Positions 47,040-58,224 of a DNA stretch of 64,000 nucleotides are shown piece after piece (position 1 is the stretch's first letter; each line of letters starts with the position of its first letter). The notes below the pieces were generated by a model. That model had not been told where the DNA came from. It ran no database searches and worked only from the letters and a program-made list of their open reading frames with translations. Source of the stretch: Epiperipatus broadwayi. Taxonomy: Eukaryota; Onychophora; Udeonychophora; Euonychophora; Peripatidae. The position numbers and the translations under genes were made by a program. The stretch lies in the NCBI GenBank assembly GCA_028023455.1, contig JAQFVV010006310.1:250001-314000 (forward strand). Reading direction: 5' to 3'.

Positions 47040-49220
47040 CATAAAGAACTGTGAATCCATTTTTTTAAGAATATTCCATAAATTAGAATCAAAAAACCTA
47101 ATCAACAGTTTTGTTATATTCAGTAAAACTCCTATAAACTTATTTCTTATATTTCCTGGTCAGCATCCACACACATTATTAGCCATGTATATTTCTTGGA
47201 AGCAGCTTATACTCTGCCAATTGGCTTTCAGTATAAAATTTATCTACATTGTGATTTTCAGAATAATTTTTTTTGTACATGGTGTATGATATAGTTTTAT
47301 AGGATACTGCTTTAATATATATAGTAAGTTAATTGCATACCATGTTAAACCATCCACACCATATTGAAATCGATAAATGGAACATTTTCCTCAATTTTCT
47401 CAAAAATGTTGCAATTTGATATGGTCAATAACATAAAATATTGAACATTGTTTTATTTTTATAAAATAATATAAAAATTTATAAATAGTAATTTTTTTAT
47501 TTTGTGATTGAAGAAAATGCACAATTCCAGTTTTTCCACAAATGTTGACTATCGATTGGGACAGGAGGGAAGGATGTTGTGAGGCCACGGGCCTCAAGCC
47601 AACATTCTGGGTTGTCAGCTTGAATAGTGTTCTGATTGCTAATACTTTTCTATGTGACTCACAGAAACAAATCAACTCTGAATATGCAATTAACTGTCAT
47701 CCGCTTCAACAAAAAGTCACCTATTTTTGACTTCAACATTAAAGGATTCTAACCATCGACTGAATTATGATGACCTGATGACCCATGCAGGTATTCGATT
47801 GAACAGTTAAAGCAAAATTCTGAAAAAAAATTTAGATGCACATCACCAGAACTGGTAGTCTAATTTGAATCTTATATGCTTTAAAATGTAGTGACAAAGC
47901 AGCTTTTCTTTCTAGTCTTCCTTCAGGATATTCGTCACATAAAAAAAACATTTGCATTATCACCCTGTTTTTGGTAGTCTATTTTCAAAAAAAAAAATCC
48001 TCAATTACTTTGTTGGGATTTGTTTTCATTATACTTATATTTAAAATTCAGCTCACATTTATTGTTGTATTTACTTAAATTCTCAAAAAAGGAGAAAAGT
48101 AAAAAAAAAAAAAAAGAAGAAGAAGAGCAACTTTACATTCTACTTTTTCTTTATATTTTAAATTACACAAGTTTGTCATCTATAATTTAGTATTATTTTT
48201 CTGTAAAACATTTATAATTTTCAGAAAATGTTTCATTTATTGATTATTTTCAGTAAGGCTTCACATAGTATGTAAACAAAATTGCATAATATATCAGTAC
48301 CATTTGATAGTTTCATATTGTCGAGACATTCCATGATTTAAAAATAAAAATTGATTTCTTTCGATTTTTAATTCATTAATCAGTTTAGTAGATGGATTGG
48401 CATAGTTTCGTCAGTATTTTTATTGATATTTTTTCATTTTCTATTTAGATGCTGTAGTATTATGTTTCAGTAATGACCTCAAAACTAATATGACCATTTT
48501 ATTACTGAAGGTTCTGTAGTATATAGCATTTTATTAAGAATTTATTGTTGAGTTTATGCTTGTGTGGTTTTTGTTGATATTTTTTGGGATATAGCTTTTC
48601 TGAAATATATTTATATATAAATCTCTTATTGATCTTAATTATATTAACCTTTCTTTTAAAATAGATATGTTTTTTATCCCTTGAAAGAATTGATTTTCTT
48701 AAATTAGTTTCCATTTTCACAGTCTGCAAATATTATATTATGGTTTGTCTTTCTGAATTCTCTGGAATTTCCTATTTAGGTTCTACAAAAAATGATTATG
48801 CTTTTTAATTTTGATTCTTTTTCTTTTCAATTAATACTAATTCTGACTTCCATTTTGATTGTTCTGGTTTTGTTTCTATTTTATTCAAAATTTTCTCATG
48901 ATTTCTTTTTATTTATTTATTTTGTTTTTATACATAATTCATGTTAGTCACATCTAAAATCTCAAATTGATATTCATAATTTTCCTAAAAGGAGTAGATA
49001 TATTTTGAGATTATTTCTATAATGTAGATCAAGCTAATTCTGTTTTGAATTTGAATTATCAGATCTGACATTAATTTGTATTCTTATATAAATTTTTAAA
49101 TTTCCACATCATTCTATTTATTTCTAATGATTTTATTTTTTTAGTTTTAAACTGCTTTTTCTATAATCGATTTTTAATAAGTATTTCAAATATACTATTA
49201 CTCTACATATTGTATATATT
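47040..49220. other. No gene recognised
   Basis: T-rich plus-strand sequence that may be antisense LINE debris (48100-49150). A less A+T-rich island at 47540-47720 is open on both strands but matches nothing I know and has no convincing splice sites. Confidence 0.35.
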
Positions 49221-49221
49221 G

Positions 49222-49761
49222 AAATAGTCAATCTTAGTTTAAGATTGAGCTTCATGGTTTTATCCACGCAACAAGTACTAACCCATGTTCAAACCTTATA
49301 TTCCATCTTGCTCCTTTATTTACCGATGTGTAGTTCAAGCGTGCCTAAAAATTATAAAGTATAACTTGTCAATCGCAATTTTTTTTTTGTTTGTTTGTTT
49401 AAAGTATATTAAGTGCAGCTCAGATATATGTATGACAGGAGCAAATATTAATCAAATAGTTTTTTTAAATAATTTATTATATGAAGTATGTAAAACTTTG
49501 TTCTTTTAAATTATTTTTTTTTATTAAACTGTATTTTTTTTTTTAATCCAAGATAAAGAATGCAATCATTAATTGTCCAAAAATAATTGAAAGTTAGAAA
49601 TTTAACATTGTTTGAGTTTTGGGAAAGAATTTTTTAAATTAAAGTTTACTAAAAATAAAAAGGGGAATCAAATTAAGGGTTCGTGTGTTTGTTATAAACA
49701 TTTTTGTCAAATCTATTTCCAATATAGATATAGATTTGAATATATTTTTGGAATTTTATCT
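49222..49761 (+). repeat. Fragment of the large dispersed repeat (LTR-like start joined to its 3' part)
   Basis: 49228-49330 matches 58060-58160. From ~49415 on it matches ~63235-63500 (GCTCAGATATAT.TA, ACAGGAGCAAA, TTGTCCAAAAATAATT, TGTCAAATCTATTTCC). Compared with the right-hand copy, the central part is missing. The repeat resumes after the TIR element at 51102. Confidence 0.65.
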
Positions 49762-51101
49762 GGTACTAGTACATATAATACACTCCACCGCTTGATGGGG
49801 CTGATTATCGCCCAATGTAATTTTTTACAAATTTGGAAAATTTATATATATTTTTTTAACATTTACGCTACTGAAAAGGTGTTCTTTATTTTTAGATGGT
49901 GGAAGGGGGTTGGTTTGATTTTTAAGAACTAAACACTGTTATTAGATGGTGGATGGGGTTGGTTTGCTTTTTAATTATCGTTTTTTACTTTTTTTTTTTA
50001 TATCTATTTGGTTTGCTTTTTAATTATTGTCTTTTTACTTTTTTTTTGATATCTATTTTTTTTTTAACATTTACGCTACCGAAAAATTCTTCTTTATTAT
50101 TTGATGATGAAAGGGGGTTGGTTTGATTTTTAAGAAACAAATACTTTGTTTTTAAATAGTGGAGGGGGATTGTTTGTTTTTTTAATTATTGTTTTTTTAC
50201 TTTTTTTTTATACATTTTTTTTTATCATTTATGCTACCGAAAAATTCTTCTTTATTTTTAGATGGTGGAAGTGGGTTGGTTTTATTTTTAATTATTGACT
50301 TTTTTGATATTCTTTTTTGACATTTATGCTATTGAGAAGTTATTGCTTAATTTTTATGCTTTTATAAGAAATCCTTAAACATTTCATTTTTAATAAACCT
50401 ATAGTTTGTTTTTCGATGGAGAGCGGATTTACTTTTCTTTTCAATTATGTAAATAACAACAACAATTTTCCATGAAATAATTCGGACATTTATTGAATAA
50501 AAAATACAAGTTATAAATATTTTAGTGCAAATTAAATAAAAAATAAACCATCACTTAGACGGTAATTCACTTAGCTTCAATGAATTTTTTTACATTTGCA
50601 GTCGCCATTGTATTATTCTCACCCATATTCACGCGAAATTGTGCATTTTCCATATTCATGCGAAATTGTGCATTTTCGCGTGAACTTGGCCGGACTCTGC
50701 TTTTCAACCTAATATTTCGCAGTTATCTTCAATTACAAATCGTACGAAAACCTGTGTGATGGGCTGGCAATTCTTACTTTGTACTACTACTTCGATTAAG
50801 TTTTCTCACAATTTTTCGTTAACGAATATTTTAAGAGTTTCGTGTACTTAAAATACGGCTACCATCAAATCATACCATAGTGATATGTCAATTGCGCTCA
50901 CTTGAGGAATACTTTTGCAACACAGTGGACATGGTATTTCATTACGTAAGCATAGAATACATTGCCATCAAGTGGCCTATTACAGCTAGAACAACACTTG
51001 CAGTGTTAGCCGTAAGTTAGGCCGCTAAAACGGCATATTGATGTGTGTTGGGAGAAAACCAGCGCCATCAAATGGTGGGGTGTATTATATGTACTAGTAC
51101 C
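49762..51101. mobile_element. TIR element (1.34 kb) with near-perfect 8-bp TSD and a visible empty site elsewhere
   Basis: GGTACTAGTACATATAATAC at the left matches the inverted right end, continuing through CACCGCTTGATGGGGCTG on the left (right: CAGCGCCATCAAATGGTGG). Flanks are TTTTATCT (49754-49761) and TCTTATCT (51102-51109). The paralogous sequence at ~63485-63540 reads straight across this point (GGAACATTATTTAACGATTG), an empty site. The interior has a G/T-rich tandem array and, near the right end, GCCGTAAGTTAGGCCGC, also found in the 45993-47030 element. Confidence 0.85.
49890..50395 (+). repeat. Irregular tandem array (GATGGTGGAAGGGGGTTGG units)
   Basis: Five or so degenerate repeats of GGTGGAAGGGGGTTGGTTTG plus T-rich spacers containing TTTACGCTACCGAAAA. 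It lies inside the 49762-51101 TIR element. Non-coding. Confidence 0.7.
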
Positions 51102-51650
51102 TCTTATCTAATGATTGCATCTCTAAGAACAATGGATAAAGCACATGTAAAAATTTGTTAGATCGAAGTCGAGATTTAAGTTAGAAATAAGAAATTAAAA
51201 GCATTTTTCAAATACTTGAGAGGAATATAAAATGGGCTAATTTTGACCGCCAAAGGGGGAACTGTTTCAGAAATTTGCTTTGTCAATATATTCCACGCTG
51301 TTCTGATTTTCAACATGCCAAACGAGTAGAAAGCAAATCACCTTCCCTGACCCTTGTCGGTTGTTCTCCCGCCACTAATAACCATTGTGCTAATGTAGAA
51401 AAGCTTGAAATGAGAATGTTGGAATGCCTAGTGGAAACTTTTGTCACCTTAGAACTCACTTGGACTTTTAAACTGCCGTGCATGAGCCGAACTTTGAAAA
51501 TGGACTCGAATGTGTGCAAGGTAACTAATTTAAGACCGCCTTGTAAACTAAATCTAATTTACTCAACTAATCTTGACCTATGCTATCCAGAAATCTTTCG
51601 TAAATTATTTAATTCTGTATTCTTTTAAATGTAAATATAAATTTGCTTTC
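51102..51650 (+). repeat. Continuation of the dispersed repeat after the TIR insertion
   Basis: Matches 63500-64000 (AATGATTGCATCTCTAAGAA, GGATAAAG, ACTTGAGAGGAATATAAAAT, CCTTAGAACTC, CATGAGCC.GACTTTGAAAA, TGCAAGGTAA). The long open frame at 51275-51628 is not kept in the 63-kb copy, so I regard it as chance. Confidence 0.65.
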
Positions 51651-53770
51651 ACAGTAATTTTTTTGTATTTAAAGTCTATCATATGCTCTCCTTTCCCTTA
51701 ATTTTGGTGTGGTTCTTTTTTTATATTAAGTTATGATTTATTTTATTATCATTAACATGCCAATGTAAAACAACCTTGCGAGCTTAACGTATCAAGTTTT
51801 CTTTTCCCTTTCTAATTAGATCTCCATGGATTGAGGTTATTAAAACCTCTTTTTTTTAGTTAAATGTGAATGTATTCCTAATTAATACGCTCACCAGATT
51901 GTTTTCTGAGTTGATCTATTTATATATTTTTTTGTCTATTAGTATATAAAAAAAAAGAATGTTATTTATTTAACTCCGCCTAGAATAAAGCATTTCTACT
52001 GGGGGTAACTCACTCATTGAAAAATTAATGCTCTCCAATATTTTAAAATGTTATTCATTTAATTCTGAAAGGATGATTGATTATTTTGTTTTTGTTTTTT
52101 TATATAATATCAGTTTTATTCTTTTATACTCTTAATATTACAAATACGTGAATACTCTCAGGTTGTAAAATCCATGAGGGTGGGATTTAAGTATATTCAA
52201 TAGCAAGGATAGGTAATTTTAAAATTTTTTTGTAATAGTCTTTCATAAATATATATTACGTAGCATAGCGTTACTTATCCTAATTATAGCATTGGAATGA
52301 GGATCATGTAATTTAAAGCAGTAAAAGGCAGGTCATGCCATTAGGGACATATTTCTGTGCAGCGTTGCTGACTTATGGCTTCTTGAATATTACATGCTTT
52401 TAGTCTGGGGGTTGCAATGAGTTCAGATCCATAGATTTTCTTTATGTTCTGTCCACTGGATAGTTGAGCTTCTCAGTACCACCCTAAAAAAAAGGAGTCT
52501 TAGATCTTTTGTTCTCTTCGTCCTGAAGCACGATGTCACTTTGGATTCTCTGCCTTCATGTTAGCACCACCACTTCTCTGTTCATTATTGATTTCTTTGC
52601 TAAATGACTTCATTTTGATGTGTTAATAATGAAATTGTCCTCTGCTCATATATATAAATTCCAAATACTATTAATTTAGTTAATAATGTTATTCTAGTTT
52701 ATCTTAAAATCCCACCATCGTAATCTATTCTTTCTGCGTAAGGGTATACATACCTTGGGGAGACAAAGCGTTCTCTTTTCAAATATGAATTTAAAAGAAT
52801 TGTAGAAGAAATATATTTGTCAGATAACTAAATATGATTTTCAAACTTGTTGTATTTTAAAAAACTCAAATGTATTTTATTGATTTTCATGACCGCAGTG
52901 GCGTGAAAATAATGTTATCTATAATGAATCCTAGAATGCTCCCTGAATTTATATCAGTCATTGTCTTTCAGACTCGTCAATAAAAGCATTAATCATAAAG
53001 TTATGTAATTTTGTTTTGTAATGAATGATTAGCATATTAATCTTACCCACCAAAGATATGCCTTGATATATAACATGTTATTTAACCAAGAACAAAAGCA
53101 TGGGTAAAAATACCGTGAATATCTATATGTAACTAACTACCGCTAGATAGATCTCTCAGTCACGCACATCTTAATAGGTATATAATCACCCTATTATATT
53201 ATTAAACCTTTTATTATCCAAATTATTTCTCCACTTCCACACATTCTCCTATACATGTGTTTCTATTAAATCTGTGAATGGGGTTCAAACACCCCTCTAT
53301 TAATGAGTTAATTATATATAGGTTATCCGATATAGGGTTAGTCAAGTATTGATGCGATAAAATGTCTTTGTCTTCTCCGCTCTGCTAGTGGACCGGACTT
53401 AAAATTAAATCCTCATATACCATCATTATATATTATTCATTAGGTGTTCTATCTGGGACTTATGAAATGGGTTTGAATCCAGGTTGGTCCCTGACCTACA
53501 TCTCAGGCTTGACTGGGTTTAAAGTACGTTTCATTGAGTTCCAGCTCATGTTAGATGGATCAACATGTTTTGACTGGTACATGGGTTTTTTTTTCCATGT
53601 TTGGATGCCCAGTCGTGGGGGTCCTATTAATTATTTCCACATCCTGGATAGGTCATTAGTATACGTGTATAATTTAATATATACATAATTTTCTAAAAAT
53701 AAAAATGATTTATTTTGCTGTATTAATGTTATAAAATCAAATACTGTTTTATTAATAAATTAAAAGGGAA
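51651..53770. other. No gene recognised
   Basis: Mixed A+T-rich DNA. 52290-52600 and 53270-53660 are less A+T-rich and probably eroded repeats. No splice-bounded frames are recognised. Confidence 0.35.
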
Positions 53771-53772
53771 TA

Positions 53773-55050
53773 CACCCTGGTCTCGTTTTATGCGGATTTT
53801 TTAAATGCGATTTTGAAGTTATGCGATTCTTGTTTCTTCTTAATATCTTTGTATGCGGTTTTCTTTTATGCGATAATTATTAGATCAGAAGTCTAGCTCC
53901 GATAATGTGCTATTACTTTAAATATAAATTTCGCGCATTGACACGTCATATTTAAAATAATAGCGCATTATCGGAGTTCGACTTCCATCTAATAATTTCA
54001 ATATTTTCAGCGCTTTATAATAGTACTGTAATAGATTTTTTGCAATAAAGAAGTTCACAATTCACTTGAAATTAGGATTTACAAGATTATAATGTAATCT
54101 GTTCAAATGTTATAGATGCCTATACTATTCATGTTGTTTTTGCATTTTAAATCGCATTCTATTTTTGCTTTTAGAGTCTGTAATCAATTAATCATTTAGT
54201 GATGGCAAGTTTATTTTTAAAAGTTGAATAACAGTGGTGGGCACAATTAAATTTGCCAATTAAAAATTTAAAATCTGATTTTTAATTGTAATTAATAATT
54301 TAAAAATTACATAATGCGATCTGAAATTAATGTTAGGTGAAACAATGAAATTTGATTTTTAAATAGAATTGAAAATTAAAACATTAAAGATAAAAATAAG
54401 AATTTAAATTTTAATTGTTAGTTTTAATTAAATTTTTTCCCAACAGTGGAGAGTAGGTATCATTTTAGTTTGCCCTAATGGAGAGGAAAAAACACCCAAG
54501 AAAATGAATTTCTTTGGAAACAAAAATTTCAATTTTAGATGCTTAGCGAAATGAGAAGGATCAACAGCGATTGGAAAACATTTTAGTTTGGGGAGTCCAC
54601 TATAACAGCAATTTAAAAAAATGAAGTTGGCTCTAGTTGTATTACCTCTTGTGACGAATCTGATGTTACCATTTCACAAACGAATCTGCATATCGTCAAA
54701 TAGCGATAATGATTAAAATACTGTACATGTATGAAAAAATATAAAATACTGTAAATTACGCATAAAAGTATATTTTTAATAAAATTAAATACTGTAATTA
54801 ATAAAAAAAAATAAAAGTTTGTCTTGTACCAATTTTTTCAAATTTGAAATTTTTTATTAGTCATATTTTATTTCCTTATTTTTTTTTATGCGAATTTAAA
54901 TTTTACATTGTTGCTTTGCATTTATGCGATTTTTGAAAATTACTGTACATATCCCCCATTTTTCAAGGTAAGTTAAGTCTATTTTTGTGCGATTTCTTTT
55001 GTGCACGTTTTCTGAGGAACCTTTCTACCCATAAAAACTAGACCCTGGTG
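53773..55050 (+). mobile_element. Tigger/pogo-like element, decayed
   Basis: The ends are CACCCTGGTCTCGTTTTATG and, inverted, CACCAGGGTCTAGTTTTTATG, next to TA on both sides (53771-53772, 55051-55052). Many TTATGCGATTT pieces flank both ends, as in Tigger families. A decayed transposase N-terminus lies at ~54480-54640: RKKHPRK.ISLETKISILDA, then a frame-shifted helix-turn-helix tail. An internal hairpin (53890-53983, arms with CTCCGATAATG.GCTATTA) is an extra feature. Not functional. Confidence 0.75.
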
Positions 55051-55519
55051 TACTCTGTTTTCCATTCATTAACTTTAAATTTTTTAATAAACTGAATAAT
55101 TAAAAATGGAAACTTTGCTTAACCAGAGGCTGAATGCCAGATTAAAACTTGTGTTGAGTAATTATTTTGAAATTTAAGGTTGTGTTTAAAGTAAAGTAAT
55201 TAGTTTAAAAGTGCAAAAGTCATCTGTTTAAAATTAAAACCCATGTGCTACAACCATGTTAATTTTTTTTTGTGATATCTGGTTTTACAACCGTATAAAT
55301 TTTGTGTTCCTGTTTAACAACTACAAAAGTTAAGATTTTGTTTCAATTTAAAACCCATGTGCTACAACCATAAATATAGTACATATTTAAAAAAAAAATA
55401 TTCTTCAATGTAATCAACCGCATACCTGAAATGAATATATCTGCTTGTGCAACAGATAAGATATGTAGAAATGTTTTCCAATGATAAAAAAAAAAAATTT
55501 TTGTCTTCCAATAACTGTT

Positions 55520-57450
55520 ATTCAAATATATATTGAACCAGGTGGAGTAGTCAATCGAATAGGAAACACAATCTATCATGAATTTTTGCTCTTTAATAAA
55601 ATAGAAACTTGTGAAAGCAAAATTGTAAGAATTACTTTTATACAAAAAAAAATATGATACAATTATTTATTATACATTTGATCTACTCCACTGCAGTTTA
55701 AGTATTGCTCCACACCGGTTCCCTTAGGCGGAGAAGCATAATACCCACAGGGTACTTGTTACCAAGCCAGAGCTATATATAAGATACATAATGACAACTA
55801 CGTTTCCAAGGCCACAGATCTCGGCTGCAAAATTCAACACCTATCATTCAAAGCACTTTTTTATTTCGGAGAAACTTCAAGTGCCAATTAACTACAAGTA
55901 GTTAACATGCTCTGAATAACGGTAAACTAATTCAGCGCGCAAAAAATCCCAACTAGCTCAATCAAAAAGATAATATAATAAATTGCTGCTCTAACTTCTC
56001 TGCTAAATTGCTTTTTAGTAGTATAATTAAAAAAATTGACTTACAAATACTAATTTGTAGAATAATTTATTTTAAATAAAATGTTTAATAGAATTTGTAA
56101 ACTAATTTTATAAATTTTTAATTAAATATAAACAATGATTTATAATATTTCAGGCACACACATATCATAATAGGACATACAATAGTAATGTAATATAAAT
56201 GTAAAGCATTAAAATAAGTACAAGCATTCAAACATGCACATAAATAGTTAATTTTATGCGGCTATAGAGTTCTTTATTAAACTGACTCTGGGAGGCTTCA
56301 AAGATTGCAATGGCTACATTAATTGATATCAAAAATTGGAATAAGAAAAATGTTATTTATTACCTATAGGATTTTTAAACATTGAGGCTTCTTGCTGTTT
56401 GCTGTTTCATGTGTGATTTACCAACCTGTTGGATTTTAGGCTTTTTTTGAGGGTCCAATGATTGCTATTTTGTGCTACTTTTATTTCAGGCAGTTAGACA
56501 TTCTTGGCGGCTTAAAATTATTATACAGTTATTGCTTCTATCGGGCTACTGTCGATGTTCTGTCAGACTGAGGCTGGAGTCCATCGTAAGTCCCAAACTG
56601 CTTAGCACTGCATTGTCTTTATTAACAAATACGTATAACAGGTCATTGACTTTTAGATACATGAAAGACAGACTAGATTTGTGGATAAGACTGATGAAAT
56701 TTTCAGTCCTATTTATATGGTGACCTTGTTGTCATTTCTTTAATTAGTTTTTTAATTCATCCACTGCTTTGATTAGATTCTTAAGTTGCCTTTTAATTAA
56801 GTCTGCTGTTTATGGATTTTAATTATTAGCCATTGCTAATCCCTGTTGTTGATGGATTTTAATTAGTAGCCATGATAATCCTGTTTTTATATAGCTTATG
56901 AGTATATACAATCTTTGAGGGAAATTTTAATTATACGCTTTCATTTGTTTTAATATTTAACTTTCATATTTTAATTTTTCAACACACACACATTTTATTT
57001 TCTTTATACTTAAAATCAACTTGTTATTTACGCACACGCATCTATTTTATGTTTAAAAAAATGGAAATTTTTTTTTTAGTTTTTGAGATTTTTTTTTTTT
57101 AAATTAATAAAAGAGATCCCTATAGTTTTAACTTTTCTAAATCAAATTCTCTCCCCTGAATTACTCTTAAACTTTCTGATTTTTTTTTTTACTGTTATTT
57201 TTCAAACTATTACCACTTATAGGAATGAATGACGTTTGCCTTTTGGCGAACTGTGTTTATATGGCAAGAACTCTAAACTTTTATAGATTTCTTTTTTTTT
57301 TTTTTTTCAAATGAGATATTTTAATTCAATCATTTACTGTAATTTAGTCTGCAGTAATTTTATTTATTAGAATTTTAATTTTAAACTCTTTACATTGTTT
57401 ATGAAATTTTTATTCTAAATAATTTTAGACAAACTTATTACAACATGTAC
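55520..57450 (+). repeat. Dispersed repeat E, right copy
   Basis: Counterpart of 13405-15560 without the 248-bp internal duplication. Open frames on either strand are not shared with the other copy. Confidence 0.85.
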
Positions 57451-57554
57451 CTTGCTTAGCGGTCCAATAATGAAAAATGTTTAAATAATTCATAAATGAT
57501 TGAGCACTCTGTTGGCTGGCACCCTTAATAAAAAGAAATTTTGTCAACCAGTAA

Positions 57555-57655
57555 TAGAGTCAAATAATAAAAATGTTGGAAGTGGAGGATTTGAACTCAT
57601 AAAAATTATTGAGAGCAAAATATTTTTTTTTTACTTGATGCTATAATGATTTAAT
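57555..57655 (-). repeat. Second tRNA-derived SINE-like sequence
   Basis: On the minus strand ATAGCATCAAGTAAA resembles an A box, and GAGTTCAAATCCTCC (57585-57600) is an excellent B box. Between them is TTGCTCTCAATAATTTTT. It is not foldable as an intact tRNA. Confidence 0.45.
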
Positions 57656-57679
57656 GTATAAATTTTAAACATAATAACC

Positions 57680-57730
57680 AGACAGTTTTATTTTCAGATG
57701 CAGGGGGGCGACCAAGAGAAACCCAAAGGA
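57680..57730 (+). pseudogene. Possible LINE C-terminal fragment (GRPRETQRR)
   Basis: GGGCGACCAAGAGAAACCCAA (57706-57726) encodes GRPRETQ followed by RRNG and a stop, recalling the GRPR.TWRR motif near the C-terminus of many LINE RTs. Too short for more. Confidence 0.3.
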
Positions 57731-58041
57731 GAAATGGATAGATTAGTATAGTAGGGATAAAATATTAAATAAAATTTTAAATTAACAATTTTTTTTTTAG
57801 CAAGTTGGAGGTAAATTTTCATGAAAGATATTGTTGGGCAGATATATAGAAAGTGGGGAGCAGTGATTGGTTAGGCGGGAAATGATTTTAAAAAGGGGGG
57901 GATGACAACAATAACAGCATAAAAAAATGAAATGTACAAAAAAATTAATTTTTTTATTTTGCGTTGTTTCTTTTTGGTTGTCACCTGAAAACTCCTAGTC
58001 AAGACATTTCTTTTCCTATTTTTTATTTTTCCTTGCATTAT

Positions 58042-58200
58042 GAGTGGGGATGTGTGAAGCATTCAATCTTAGCTCAAGATTGAGCTTCATGGTTCTATCC
58101 ACTCACTAACTACTAACCAATATTCAAACCCTATGTCTTATCCCACTCCTTTAGTCGTGTATATATTGTAATGGACGGTCTACTATGCCTGGATTTGCAC
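58042..58200 (+). repeat. LTR-like start of the large dispersed repeat
   Basis: GAGTGGGGA, then TGTGAAGC at 58053 and a palindromic TCAATCTTAGCTCAAGATTG, followed by sequence shared with 49228-49330 (GAGCTTCATGGTT.TATCCAC). It directly precedes the long repeat copy beginning near 58225. Confidence 0.45.
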
Positions 58201-58224
58201 TTGTCCACATACCAGATGTAACAG

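Noticed and set aside
47400-47730. Overlapping open frames on both strands in a less A+T-rich island
   Set aside because: No recognisable motif, no clear splice sites and both strands equally open. Left as unidentified.
51275-51628. 117-codon open frame on the plus strand
   Set aside because: It lies in a dispersed repeat and the paralogous copy at 63.65-64.0 kb does not keep the frame. No family resemblance was recognised.
55343-55645. 100-codon minus-strand open frame at the start of repeat E
   Set aside because: A+T-rich composition (Tyr/Phe/Ile/Lys), not conserved in the 13.4-kb copy.
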